The notes under the pieces are model-generated. The model searched no databases. It was not told the origin of the DNA and saw only the letters and a list, made by a program, of their open reading frames with translations. From Flavobacterium aciduliphilum (GTDB lineage: Bacteria > Bacteroidota > Bacteroidia > Flavobacteriales > Flavobacteriaceae), in contig NZ_QLSZ01000004.1 in assembly GCF_003268855.1 (NCBI RefSeq), forward strand, positions 124,001 through 188,000: a DNA stretch of 64,000 bases, read 5' to 3'. Positions 28,586 to 37,201 of this stretch are shown one piece after another. The position numbers and the translations under genes were made by a program. Within the stretch, counting starts at the first letter, position 1. Each line of letters begins with the position of its first letter.

Positions 28586-28622
28586 TATAAACTAATTTTA
28601 TTTTAAAAAGAAATCGATACAA

Positions 28623-28638
28623 TGTTCCACGTGGAACA
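28623..28638. other. parS-like ParB-binding site 2 (perfect palindrome)
   Basis: TGTTCCACGTGGAACA is a perfect 16-bp palindrome in the 63-bp gap between ybeY and mnmG. Palindromes of this form are the established centromere-like parS sites bound by chromosomal ParB. Confidence 0.85.
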
Positions 28639-28648
28639 AAGAAAGAAA

Positions 28649-29068
28649 TTATAGTTCCGCGTGGAACATTTTTATTTTTTCATCTTCTTTAGACCTCATT
28701 TGAAGCTCTTCTTTTGGAGATTTATCTTTATATCCACAATAGTGTAACACTCCATGAATGATCACTCTTTTAAGCTCTTCGGCGAAAGAAACATTGAAAG
28801 ATGATGCATTTTCGTGTACTCTGTCTATAGAAACAAAAATATCTCCGTGTAGTTCATTTCCTACAGAATAATCAAAACTAATAATATCGGTATAATAATC
28901 ATGATTAAGATATTTTTTATTTATCTCCAATATATACTCGTCATCACAGAAAACATAAGTAATATCTCCTGCTTTTTTATTTTCAGATTGTATTACCTTT
29001 GTTATCCAACTACTAAATACCACTTCGTCTTCTAACACAAAATCTGTTTCGTAACAAAATTCTATCAT
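28649..29068 (-). CDS. ybeY: rRNA maturation endoribonuclease YbeY
   Basis: YbeY is a metal-dependent endoribonuclease that takes part in 16S rRNA 3'-end maturation and ribosome quality control. The 139-residue protein shows HGVLHYCGYKD near residue 108, corresponding to HGxLHLxGYDH; the first two histidines are present but the third ligand position carries Asp rather than His. The segment YYTDIISFDYS is also typical. It lies one base downstream of the DUF4175 gene stop, and its last codons contain parS-like site 3. Confidence 0.9.
   Translation of the reverse strand: MIEFCYETDFVLEDEVVFSSWITKVIQSENKKAGDITYVFCDDEYILEINKKYLNHDYYTDIISFDYSVGNELHGDIFVSIDRVHENASSFNVSFAEELKRVIIHGVLHYCGYKDKSPKEELQMRSKEDEKIKMFHAEL
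28653..28668. other. parS-like ParB-binding site 3 (inside the ybeY 3' end)
   Basis: AGTTCCGCGTGGAACA differs from the perfect copy 30 bp away at two positions. It is encoded within the codons for MFHAEL at the YbeY C-terminus, so it may be a degenerate or constrained site. Confidence 0.6.
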
Positions 29069-29069
29069 C

Positions 29070-32000
29070 TTATTTAAAATAATCTTGTACCTTTTTTTCG
29101 AAAATTGGCTGCAAAGGTAAAGTTTGTCTGTTTAATATTTCTATACTTTTTAAATAATCTTGTAAACGTTTGGGTAGTGCGTTAGTATTATTTTGATATG
29201 TTTTAGTATTAGTTTCAGATTGACGCTTCTTATCTTCACCTTGAGTTTGTATCGCTTTTTCAAGTTTAAGTAATTCGTATTTCAAACTAAGAATTCTTTG
29301 CAAAACATCATTAGTAAATCCTTTATTTAAAAGTTGTTTTTCAATTTGTTTCATCTGCTCAATTGCATTTTGACCTTGACCGCCAATACCTTGCTTGTTT
29401 AATTCATTTTGTAGAGCTTCACGAAGTTGTTGCTGCTCTTTATAAATTTCCATGATTTGCTGAGCATTACCTTCGCCATCATCACCTTGCTTATTCCCTT
29501 GGGAAGATCCACCATTCGACTGACCATTAGCTCCTTGTTTTCCACTACCTTCTTTTCCTTCTTTTGCTTGACCAGCTTTTGAATCGGAACTCTGTCCCTC
29601 TTTACCACCAGAACTAGAGCCGGGTTTTTGTCCGGGTTTCATCCCTTTTTTAGCTTTTTCTCCGAGGCCCTCTTGTTTTTTAATAATATCTGGAAGTTGC
29701 ATATCTCCCCCTTTTCCTTGCTTGGGTTTTCCTTTCCCAGAGCCAGACATGGACATTTGCATACTATTGAGCGTAGCCGCTAACATATCGGCCAACTTAT
29801 TAGCAGCGCTTGTGGCAAATTGTTGATGAGAAACTCCTTTGGACACATTAGCATCAGCTAAAGTTTCAATAGCTTTATCAATGTTGTATTGTACATTTCC
29901 AACCTCTTTAGTTACATCTTCAGCTATTTTTGGGTTTCTAATTGACAACGCAAAAAGGGAGTCATCAACATGCTTGAATTGCTGTTTAATATCTTGTTGG
30001 ATTTTAAGATTTTTATTAAACGATGGCGCACCCCGTTGCAAATTTTTAAATTGTTTCATCACATCTTCCTGAGAAAAAGAATACGCTAAAAGATTGTCTA
30101 AAATCTGACGTAGCATAGCAGCGTCCTCTTCCATTTGTTCTTTTTCTCCCGCTTCCATTCCGGCTTGCATTTCCTGACTCATTTGCTTCATTTTTTTTGA
30201 AGCATTTTTTTGTTTTGGTTTTGCCCCTGATTTAGAATCTTTTTTAAGTTGGTCGGAAGCATTTTTTAAATCATCTTCGATCTTTTTCTCGTCTTGTTGC
30301 GTATCTGGTAACTCTAAAGGACTCTTTAATTCTTTATTTTCATTTTTCAAGTCTTTCAAATCTTCTTGAATTTTATCAAATTCTTTATTGATTTCCTCTT
30401 GTTTAGAAAGTGAATTTTCTTTTTCATTATCGGAAAGTTTATCTTGTTTCTCCGAAAGTTTATCTAATTTATCAGCTATTTGTTCTGCCTTCTTTTCTAC
30501 ATAATATTTCTTAGTTAATTCAACCAATTGTTGTAGGCTTTTAGTTTGATTTTTGGATTGCTGCTTTAATTGATCCATTTTTTCAAACAATTCTTCTTTT
30601 TCAAGTTTTTGGTTAAGTCGTTCTAACTCCTCTAATAACTTTTTATTCTTATCCAATTCATTTGAAACTTTATCTAAACGCTCTTTGAGCAATTCTTTAG
30701 TGGGATCTTTTTTATCAGGAGTTACTTTATCTAAATTATCTTTCAACTTTTCAGAGAAATTTTTCATTAATTCCTCTTGCTGTTTTTGTTTATTTAGAAA
30801 ATCCGATACTTTTTGCTGCTCTTTATACTCTAAATTATCTTTCTCTTTACCCATTTTCTGCAATTTTTCCATTTCGTTCAATTGCTTATCTTGAGTTTTT
30901 AGGGATTTTTCTAGTGAATTAATATTATCATTTTGCTGTTGTAAAACTTGATCTTGTTTTTCAGAATCGGTTTGAATACGATTTGAGAAGATAGAAGATT
31001 TTGTAGATTTAAAATGATGAATAGCATCATTGTCAAAAATTTCAAAGTAATATTCATAGGTGACTCCTTGTTCTACAGGTAAAAATCCAGGAAATGAAAA
31101 AATAAACTGATCATATACATCTCGTTTGATAGCTATAATTCCACATTTAACCTGAGCAGGATTCTCTTTTGGATAATATACTACTTGTAATTTAGAAAGT
31201 CCATGATCATCAGAAACTTGCCCTAGAAGATACTTTTTCTCTATTTTTAAACTATCAGGTGCATTCCCAACAGAAATTGTAGGAAATTCATCTTTTACAA
31301 CAGAGAGTTGGTAACTTAATTTTTCGTAATTTTTAACATTAGAATTTGATGTAACAATTTGATAATCTGTATTTTGATTAATGCTTTTAGAAAATGAAAA
31401 TTGATTAATGCTTTTAGAAAATGAAAATTGATTTTGAGCATCTAACCACTCTACTTTTTGAGTTGCCACAGTATTCATGTTCCAAGTGACATGAGTTCCT
31501 TCAGGAAGTACCGCATTTCCAGTCCCTTTTAGGATTTCACTTTTCTTATTCAAATAACTTGGAAAATGCAAAACCATCTCAAAATTAGCAATAGAAGGCA
31601 CGGTAACAACTTTGATTTCATAATCTTTTGAGGCAATTTCATTGGCTTCGATATGAAATTCCGTGGTTTCTTTAAGTTTCGGAATTACAAAATGAAATTC
31701 CCCTGGAGCACTGCTTTCCATAAAATAACTTTCATTACCAATAAAGATCATAGCGTGTTCAGGCACTACTTTACCCACAGTTTTAACTTTTAGAAGAAAA
31801 TCTTGGTTTTGTTCTGTTTGAAGATGGGGATTCAAAATTTGAAATTCAAAAGGCGCTGGCGGTAAAAACTGCTGTTTGTAATGTACCACACGATTCAAAC
31901 TCTGAGTAATAAAATTACTATTTCCTGAAATGTAAAAAAAAGCAAAAAATAAAACCGGTACTAAAGCAAGCGGAAGATATTTTTTGTTGGCACTAAAATT

Positions 32001-32444
32001 AATTGCACTTCCAAAATTAATAGGTTTTAATGTCGTTGCTTTTTGTTCTATTGAAGCGAGAAGTAAATCGGAATTTTGAATATTCCCCTGTGTGTAGGTG
32101 GCCAATTGTAAAAAATTAGTCAACTTATCCCCTACTTCTTGGAAGTGATTTCCAATAATTTTTGAAGCCTCTTCATAATCAATTCCTTTTTGAAGTTTGA
32201 ATAACTTAAAAGTTGGAAATAAAATAAAACGAGACAATAAAAAAAGCTCTACCACAACAAACATCCAAAATAAAATGGTTCGAGCTGTAGGTTTTAACCA
32301 GAGAAAATATTCTACAAAAAGTGTAAAAAGAAAATAAATCAAGCCAATTCCAACAAAGAAAATGGTTCCACGAAGCAATTCATTGGTGTAAAACTTCTTG
32401 ATAAACTGTTCGAGTTTACTATAAATTATGTGTTGATTTTCCAA
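29070..32444 (-). CDS. DUF4175-family large membrane/coiled-coil protein
   Basis: The 1124-residue protein has N-terminal membrane helices at about 25-48, 55-75 and 155-172, then a beta-rich periplasmic-looking region (to about 490), and then several hundred residues of Glu/Lys/Gln-rich coiled coil with repeated KQDKLS, KNENKELK and similar patterns. A Gly/Ser/Gln/Lys-rich low-complexity stretch (about 900-1010; GKGKPKQGKGG and similar) precedes a helical C-terminus (ILSLKYELLKLEKAI). This is the DUF4175 layout of Bacteroidota; its role is unknown. It carries a 9-residue tandem duplication near residues 340-357 (SINQFSFSK repeated). Confidence 0.8.
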   Translation of the reverse strand: MENQHIIYSKLEQFIKKFYTNELLRGTIFFVGIGLIYFLFTLFVEYFLWLKPTARTILFWMFVVVELFLLSRFILFPTFKLFKLQKGIDYEEASKIIGNHFQEVGDKLTNFLQLATYTQGNIQNSDLLLASIEQKATTLKPINFGSAINFSANKKYLPLALVPVLFFAFFYISGNSNFITQSLNRVVHYKQQFLPPAPFEFQILNPHLQTEQNQDFLLKVKTVGKVVPEHAMIFIGNESYFMESSAPGEFHFVIPKLKETTEFHIEANEIASKDYEIKVVTVPSIANFEMVLHFPSYLNKKSEILKGTGNAVLPEGTHVTWNMNTVATQKVEWLDAQNQFSFSKSINQFSFSKSINQNTDYQIVTSNSNVKNYEKLSYQLSVVKDEFPTISVGNAPDSLKIEKKYLLGQVSDDHGLSKLQVVYYPKENPAQVKCGIIAIKRDVYDQFIFSFPGFLPVEQGVTYEYYFEIFDNDAIHHFKSTKSSIFSNRIQTDSEKQDQVLQQQNDNINSLEKSLKTQDKQLNEMEKLQKMGKEKDNLEYKEQQKVSDFLNKQKQQEELMKNFSEKLKDNLDKVTPDKKDPTKELLKERLDKVSNELDKNKKLLEELERLNQKLEKEELFEKMDQLKQQSKNQTKSLQQLVELTKKYYVEKKAEQIADKLDKLSEKQDKLSDNEKENSLSKQEEINKEFDKIQEDLKDLKNENKELKSPLELPDTQQDEKKIEDDLKNASDQLKKDSKSGAKPKQKNASKKMKQMSQEMQAGMEAGEKEQMEEDAAMLRQILDNLLAYSFSQEDVMKQFKNLQRGAPSFNKNLKIQQDIKQQFKHVDDSLFALSIRNPKIAEDVTKEVGNVQYNIDKAIETLADANVSKGVSHQQFATSAANKLADMLAATLNSMQMSMSGSGKGKPKQGKGGDMQLPDIIKKQEGLGEKAKKGMKPGQKPGSSSGGKEGQSSDSKAGQAKEGKEGSGKQGANGQSNGGSSQGNKQGDDGEGNAQQIMEIYKEQQQLREALQNELNKQGIGGQGQNAIEQMKQIEKQLLNKGFTNDVLQRILSLKYELLKLEKAIQTQGEDKKRQSETNTKTYQNNTNALPKRLQDYLKSIEILNRQTLPLQPIFEKKVQDYFK
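31376..31429 (-). repeat. Perfect 27-bp tandem duplication within the DUF4175 gene
   Basis: The units at 31376-31402 and 31403-31429 are identical. The unit is nine codons long, so the frame is kept and the protein gains one extra copy of a nine-residue segment. Perfect identity suggests a recent slippage event. Confidence 0.9.
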
Positions 32445-32629
32445 AATTGTTAATACTTTGTTTATAACCGATAAAAGTACTAAATTTTAACAACTATAAA
32501 AGTTAAATCTTTCTAAACAAAAAAAAGAACCTGATGTTCTTATACCAACATGAAATACCAAACATTAGTAAGGTAAAAACAAGAAATAGAAAGTCGAAAC
32601 CGATAAAGTTTTTGTAACAGTATGGTAAA

Positions 32630-32659
32630 TTGTAATTGCGTAACGAAGTTGTATCTTTG
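32630..32659 (+). promoter_or_regulatory. Promoter of gltX (TTG-N19-TATCTTTG)
   Basis: TTG at 32630-32632 and TATCTTTG at 32652-32659 are 19 nt apart, an excellent match to the flavobacterial consensus, 17 bp before the gltX ATG. Confidence 0.7.
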
Positions 32660-32676
32660 CAACAAATTTTACTAAA

Positions 32677-34197
32677 ATGTCAAAACAAGTTCGTGTGCGT
32701 TTTGCACCAAGTCCGACTGGGCCTTTACATATTGGAGGCGTAAGAACTGCTTTATTTAACTATTTATTTGCAAAAAAAAATAAGGGTGTTTTCTATTTGA
32801 GAATTGAAGACACCGATCAAAATCGTTTTGTTCCTGGCGCTGAAGCTTATATTATGGAAGCGCTAGAATGGCTTGGCATTGCTCCAAGTGAAACGGTGGG
32901 AAAAAATGAAAAATTCGGACCTTATCGTCAATCGGAACGCAAACACCTATACAAACAATACGCTGACCAATTAGTACACACGGGTTGGGCGTATTATGCT
33001 TTTGATACCGCCGAAGCCTTGGATACACACAGAAAACAACACGAGGCAGAAGGAAAAACCTTTATTTACAACTGGCACAATCGTGAAAAATTAGATACGT
33101 CGTTAGTGATTTCTAAAGAAGAAACCGAAAAACGAATTGCTGCGGGTGAAGATTACGTCATCCGATTTAAAATGCAAAAAGAAAAAGAAGAAAAAACTTT
33201 TTTAAACACGCAAGACATAATTCGCGGACATGTTTCCTTTGATTTAAGTCTTTTAGACGACAAAGTATTGTTCAAATCGGATGGAATGCCAACGTATCAC
33301 TTAGCGAATATTGTAGACGATCATTTAATGGAAACCACACACGTCATTCGTGGAGAAGAATGGTTGCCTTCACTCCCACTTCATATTCTTTTATACCAAG
33401 CCTTGGGTTGGGAAGCTCCTGAATTTGCGCATTTACCCTTGATTTTAAAACCTATAGGAAATGGAAAATTATCGAAACGGGATGGTGATAAAATGGGGTT
33501 TCCGGTTTTTCCATTAGAGTGGACAGACCCCACAACAGGTGAAAAATCTTCAGGATATAGAGAGAAAGGATTTTTCCCAGAAGCCGTGGTAAACTTTTTA
33601 GCATTATTGGGTTGGAACGACGGAACCGATCAGGAGTTATTTACTTTAGAAGAATTAGCAGAATCGTTTGATTTAACGCGAGTACATAAAGCAGGTGCTA
33701 AATTTGATCCCGAGAAAAACAAATGGTTTAATCATCAGTATTTACAAAAACAAAGTGATGAACGTTTAGTAAAAGACTTTGAAAAAATTTTAGAAGAAAA
33801 AGGCATTCAAACCTTACTTAATATTCGAAAAATAACGACTATACTGAAAGAACGTGCCGATTTTGTATCTGATTTATGGGAATTGTCTGATTATTTCTTT
33901 GTAGCTCCAACAACTTATGATGAAAAAGCTACTAAAAATTGGAAAGAAGATACCCCAAACTTAATGCAACAATTGATTTCTGTTTTAGAAAATATTAGCG
34001 ATTTCACTTCTGTAAATATAGAAACTGTTGTAAAAGATTGGATGACAAAAAACGAAATTGGAATGGGGAAAGTAATGCAACCATTTCGATTGAGTTTAGT
34101 CGGTGCTTTAAAAGGACCACATCTTTTTGATATTGTTGAATTGATTGGAAAAGATGAAACCATCAAACGATTGGAAAAAGCAATAGCTAGTTTATAA
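32677..34197 (+). CDS. gltX: Glutamate-tRNA ligase
   Basis: The 506-residue class I synthetase charges tRNA-Glu. The HIGH-type motif is seen in RFAPSPTGPLHIGGVRTALF (residues about 8-27) and the KMSKS-type motif in GKLSKRDGDKMGFP near residue 265; LRIEDTDQNR and WLPSLPLHILLYQALGW are further signatures. A gene for glutamine-tRNA ligase is also in this window (glnS), so tRNA-Gln need not be charged through the misacylation route here. It is monocistronic with its own promoter and a hairpin after it. Confidence 0.97.
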   Translation: MSKQVRVRFAPSPTGPLHIGGVRTALFNYLFAKKNKGVFYLRIEDTDQNRFVPGAEAYIMEALEWLGIAPSETVGKNEKFGPYRQSERKHLYKQYADQLVHTGWAYYAFDTAEALDTHRKQHEAEGKTFIYNWHNREKLDTSLVISKEETEKRIAAGEDYVIRFKMQKEKEEKTFLNTQDIIRGHVSFDLSLLDDKVLFKSDGMPTYHLANIVDDHLMETTHVIRGEEWLPSLPLHILLYQALGWEAPEFAHLPLILKPIGNGKLSKRDGDKMGFPVFPLEWTDPTTGEKSSGYREKGFFPEAVVNFLALLGWNDGTDQELFTLEELAESFDLTRVHKAGAKFDPEKNKWFNHQYLQKQSDERLVKDFEKILEEKGIQTLLNIRKITTILKERADFVSDLWELSDYFFVAPTTYDEKATKNWKEDTPNLMQQLISVLENISDFTSVNIETVVKDWMTKNEIGMGKVMQPFRLSLVGALKGPHLFDIVELIGKDETIKRLEKAIASL

Positions 34198-34214
34198 ACA
34201 AAAACCTAATTTAT

Positions 34215-34254
34215 AACCGCAAATTATGATATTAAAATTCACGAATTTGCGGTT
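34215..34254. terminator. Bidirectional hairpin after gltX
   Basis: Perfect 11-bp arms AACCGCAAATT (34215-34225) and AATTTGCGGTT (34244-34254) surround an 18-nt loop between the convergent gltX and the outer-membrane protein gene. Confidence 0.65.
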
Positions 34255-34260
34255 AACTTT

Positions 34261-34908
34261 TTACAAATTAAAAAGTATCTGACCATTCAGAACGCCTAGT
34301 TTTCCTTGAAAAGTCTTTCCGTTGTTTAATGTTTTTAATTCAGGATCATTATTCATTTTGTTAAAAATATTATTCAATCCATATTCATAAAACAATAGGA
34401 GTTTAACTACTTTTCCACCACCAGACAATCCAAAATACAAATTAGCACTAACTTTTGATACTTCTAAAATTTGATTGGCTTTCAATGAGGTTCCATACAA
34501 GGTTTTGGTTTCATCAGAACCATTGATAGCTAATTTGTCATTGACTTGAAGTTCGGGCCCAAAATCAAAAGACAAATGATCTTGTATGATGTTATAACTA
34601 GGTAACAGTCGAATTTTAAGTCCGGTTAATGAATACACAACATCTTGATTCAAATTGGATTGTATTGAAAATTTATTAGCAAAAAATTGCATTCCATAGA
34701 TCATGCTCCAATTATCAAAAAAATTTCCTCTTACTGATAAACCTCCCGCAAATCCATTCCCTGGTTTCACAGTAAAATTAGTGTTCAATAAATTTGTTTG
34801 AGTCAGACCACCAGATAGTCCTATTCTATTGCCATCTTTGTCATTGTACTGCCCAAATAGTAAAGAATGGCTTATAAATAAAACAATACCAAAAAAATGT
34901 TTTTTCAT
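34261..34908 (-). CDS. Predicted small outer-membrane beta-barrel protein
   Basis: The 215-residue protein has a signal peptide (MKKHFFGIVLFISHSLLFGQ) and a series of alternating hydrophobic/polar strands (NWSMIYGMQFFANKF, LKIRLLPSYNIIQDHLSFDFG, NLYFGLSGGGKVVKLLLFYEYGL), ending in VLNGQILFNL with a terminal hydrophobic residue pattern. This is what is expected of a PorT/OmpW-type small barrel. No specific family is recognised and the function is unknown. It has a TATGTTTG -7 box upstream and is divergent from the SPFH gene. Confidence 0.65.
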   Translation of the reverse strand: MKKHFFGIVLFISHSLLFGQYNDKDGNRIGLSGGLTQTNLLNTNFTVKPGNGFAGGLSVRGNFFDNWSMIYGMQFFANKFSIQSNLNQDVVYSLTGLKIRLLPSYNIIQDHLSFDFGPELQVNDKLAINGSDETKTLYGTSLKANQILEVSKVSANLYFGLSGGGKVVKLLLFYEYGLNNIFNKMNNDPELKTLNNGKTFQGKLGVLNGQILFNL

Positions 34909-34927
34909 ATATGACTTTTTTTTGTAA

Positions 34928-34935
34928 CAAACATA
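34928..34935 (-). promoter_or_regulatory. -7 box TATGTTTG upstream of the barrel protein gene
   Basis: The reverse strand reads TATGTTTG 20 bp before the start codon. No -33 TTG was found at 17-23 nt. Confidence 0.5.
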
Positions 34936-34978
34936 AGGTAATATCGTATAATAATCACATAATCAATAACAATATTAT

Positions 34979-35956
34979 ATGGGTTCATTTATTTTTCTTT
35001 TATTTATTCTTGCTGTCGTGATTTTTTTATCATGTTTTACAGTAAAACAACAAACGGCTGTGGTTATTGAGCGCTTTGGAAAATTCGAAAGCATTCGAAA
35101 CTCGGGTTTACAAATGAAATTGCCAATCATTGATCGAATAGCTGGTAGAGTGAATCTTCGAATTCAACAATTGGATGTAATTATCGAAACACAAACCAAA
35201 GACAATGTGTTTATCAAAATGAAAGTTTCGGTCCAATTTAAAGTCATTCAAGAACATGTTTACGAAGCGTTTTATAAGTTAGAATATCCACACGATCAAA
35301 TTACGGCCTATGTATTTGACGTAGTTCGTGCCGAAGTGCCAAAGTTAATTTTGGATGACGTTTTTGTGCGAAAAGACGATATTGCTATTGCTGTAAAAAG
35401 AGAATTAAACGAAGCGATGATGGCGTATGGATACGATATTATCAATACATTAGTTACCGATATAGACCCCGACATTCAAGTAAAAAATGCGATGAATCGT
35501 ATTAATGCCGCCGAAAGAGAAAAAACAGCGGCCCAATTTGAAAGTGAAGCACAACGTATTAGAATTGTAGCTAAAGCTAAAGCAGAAGCGGAAAGTAAAA
35601 AATTACAAGGTCAAGGGATTGCTGATCAACGTAGAGAAATCGCACGCGGACTAGTAGAAAGTGTAGAGGTGTTGAACAACGTAGGCATTAATTCACAAGA
35701 AGCATCTGCTTTAATTGTGATTACGCAACATTATGATACATTACAAGCAATTGGAGCCGATACGAATTCAAACTTGATTTTGTTACCCAATTCTCCTCAA
35801 GCAGCAAGTGATATGTTAAACAATATGGTGACCAGTTTTACCGCTTCGAGTATGATTGGCGAACAAATGAAACATCAAACTAAAAAAGTTAAAAACAGAA
35901 ATAACAAAACTTCCTTAGATTATAATCCAAACGATACGTCCAATCCTGCAGAATAA
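34979..35956 (+). CDS. SPFH/Band 7 family membrane protein (QmcA/stomatin-like)
   Basis: The 325-residue protein has one N-terminal membrane helix (residues 2-21) followed by an SPFH domain: VKQQTAVVIERFGKFESIRNSG, MKLPIIDRIAGRVNLRIQQLD, VKVSVQFKV and AYVFDVVRAEVPKLILDDVF. A coiled coil with AAEREKTAAQFESEAQRIRI follows, as in stomatins and HflK/HflC/QmcA. Such proteins oligomerise at the inner membrane and form scaffolds, often with proteases. No NfeD partner is adjacent. The C-terminus is polar (KKVKNRNNKTSLDYNP). Confidence 0.9.
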   Translation: MGSFIFLLFILAVVIFLSCFTVKQQTAVVIERFGKFESIRNSGLQMKLPIIDRIAGRVNLRIQQLDVIIETQTKDNVFIKMKVSVQFKVIQEHVYEAFYKLEYPHDQITAYVFDVVRAEVPKLILDDVFVRKDDIAIAVKRELNEAMMAYGYDIINTLVTDIDPDIQVKNAMNRINAAEREKTAAQFESEAQRIRIVAKAKAEAESKKLQGQGIADQRREIARGLVESVEVLNNVGINSQEASALIVITQHYDTLQAIGADTNSNLILLPNSPQAASDMLNNMVTSFTASSMIGEQMKHQTKKVKNRNNKTSLDYNPNDTSNPAE

Positions 35957-35970
35957 TTAAATCCCTTTAT

Positions 35971-36006
35971 AACAGAAAAAGAGGCTTAATCGCCTCTTTT
36001 TCTGTT
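35971..36006. terminator. Perfect 15-bp bidirectional terminator hairpin
   Basis: Arms 35971-35985 and 35992-36006 are fully complementary with a 6-nt loop; the A and T runs inside the stem provide U tracts on both strands. It serves the convergent SPFH gene and the DUF6327-like gene, overlapping the end of the latter. Confidence 0.85.
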
Positions 36007-36240
36007 TATATACCAATTGATTACATACGGAATTATAATCTTTAAAATCGTGCCATAAGTACCAGAAAAAACATTTTTATAAACCTTTTCTATAAACGAA
36101 ACAGTATTCGTTGGAATAATACTTTCTTTCGTTTTATCTATACTTAAAAGCGTTTTTCTATAATGAATGTCTCGTTCTAATTTCAGAATTTCCAAATCCC
36201 TATCAATTTGGGCATACGATGAATATTTTTTAGGTTCCAT
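35986..36240 (-). CDS. Small DUF6327-like protein of the YtxH cassette
   Basis: The 84-residue protein starts MEPKKYSSYAQIDRDLEILKLERDIHY, a conserved helical start, and ends with one hydrophobic segment (about residues 62-78, TYGTILKIIIPYVINWYI) before a basic tail. The match to DUF6327 is from memory and unverified. Its stop overlaps the bidirectional terminator, so it is the last gene of the ytxH-holin-like unit (3-bp gap upstream). Confidence 0.65.
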   Translation of the reverse strand: MEPKKYSSYAQIDRDLEILKLERDIHYRKTLLSIDKTKESIIPTNTVSFIEKVYKNVFSGTYGTILKIIIPYVINWYINRKRGD

Positions 36241-36243
36241 ACT

Positions 36244-36594
36244 TTAGTCGTTAAAAAATATTTCTGAAAATTTCTCAAGAATTGGTCCTTCCACAATTTT
36301 ATCTTTTACTAAAAATAAAAGTAATCCTAGAACTAAATAAATCCCAGCAACACTTAAAAATCCTAAAGGATAACTATGAAACATATTTCCTAAGGCCATG
36401 GCTGCAGCTATAGAAACAAAAAGTAACACCAACATCAAACACATCGCAATCAAGAAAAGCTTAAGTATTAATGTAGTGGACTTCATAACTACTTTAAAAC
36501 CCCATAACTTATAATAAGCAATACTGCTTTCAATATAAGCTTTGGCATTCTTTTGAATAGCCTCTGTATGTTCTTTTAGTTCTTCAAATGCCAT
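36244..36594 (-). CDS. Phage-holin-like/Holin-X-type small membrane protein
   Basis: The 116-residue protein has an amphipathic N-terminus (MAFEELKEHTEAIQKNAKAYIESSIAYYKLW) and two membrane helices (about 45-72 and 78-97), then a charged C-terminus. It matches the layout of the holin-X/phage-holin-family proteins commonly next to YtxH; a real lysis role is unlikely because no phage genes are present. It overlaps the YtxH stop by one base and is followed by the DUF6327-like gene. Confidence 0.72.
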   Translation of the reverse strand: MAFEELKEHTEAIQKNAKAYIESSIAYYKLWGFKVVMKSTTLILKLFLIAMCLMLVLLFVSIAAAMALGNMFHSYPLGFLSVAGIYLVLGLLLFLVKDKIVEGPILEKFSEIFFND

Positions 36595-36923
36595 TATTTC
36601 TGGAGTTTGGCGTTTTGCTTTTTTAACTCGGCTAATTTTTCTTCTAAAAATGTAATCGCTTCTTCGGCTTTATAACTTGAATTGGAAAGTAAATCGTCTA
36701 CTGTTTCTTTTAATTCGTCTTTAGTTTTAGAAAATTTCTCTTTCGTTTCGTCTTCTAAATTACTCCATTGGGTTTTGGCTTGATCTTTTAAATCATCCAA
36801 ACCCTCTTTTATTTTTTCTCTGGTTTTAGAACCTTTGTCGGGTGCAAACAAAATTCCCAACCCTACTCCTATTGCAACGCCTGCTAAAAGAGCAATAATA
36901 CTGCTACTTGTTTTATTGGACAT
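36594..36923 (-). CDS. YtxH-domain protein
   Basis: The 109-residue protein has the YtxH signature: an N-terminal Gly-rich membrane helix ALLAGVAIGVGLGILFAPDKGSKTR (residues 11-36), followed by a long charged helix (LDDLKDQAKTQWSNLEDETKEKF). Such proteins are often induced by general stress in other bacteria; regulation here is not visible. It is the first gene of a three-gene unit. Confidence 0.85.
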   Translation of the reverse strand: MSNKTSSSIIALLAGVAIGVGLGILFAPDKGSKTREKIKEGLDDLKDQAKTQWSNLEDETKEKFSKTKDELKETVDDLLSNSSYKAEEAITFLEEKLAELKKQNAKLQK

Positions 36924-37152
36924 AATTTTATTTTTTATGCTATTAAAATTACAAATAAATTTTGAAATGCAGTGTTAAATAGCCGTTAAACATAAAAAAC
37001 TTATTTTAAAGCGAAACAATCCATTTTTATTGGTGGTTTGGTAAAATCATATGCTCGTTTTTTAAAATTGGGTTAAAATCAAAAAATGAAAGCTGTTTTT
37101 AATAGTTAATTTATATATTTATTTTAGTAATTATAAAGTTTATCAATAATAG

Positions 37153-37180
37153 AAAAAGTCAACATTTCTGCTGACTTTTT
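37153..37180 (-). terminator. Terminator of glnS
   Basis: Arms AAAAAGTCA (37153-37161) and TGACTTTTT (37172-37180) are perfect 9-bp complements; reading on the reverse strand they lie about 20 bp beyond the glnS stop and end in a T-rich tract. Confidence 0.7.
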
Positions 37181-37201
37181 ATTTATAAAATCTATATAAA
37201 C

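Noticed and set aside
29399..29608. Reverse-strand short frame within the DUF4175 gene
   Set aside because: It is an out-of-frame read of a low-complexity Gly/Lys/Gln-rich stretch.
36244..36594. A prophage lysis gene suggested by the holin-like protein
   Set aside because: No phage structural, integrase or lysin genes are nearby; the gene sits in a YtxH-type stress cassette.
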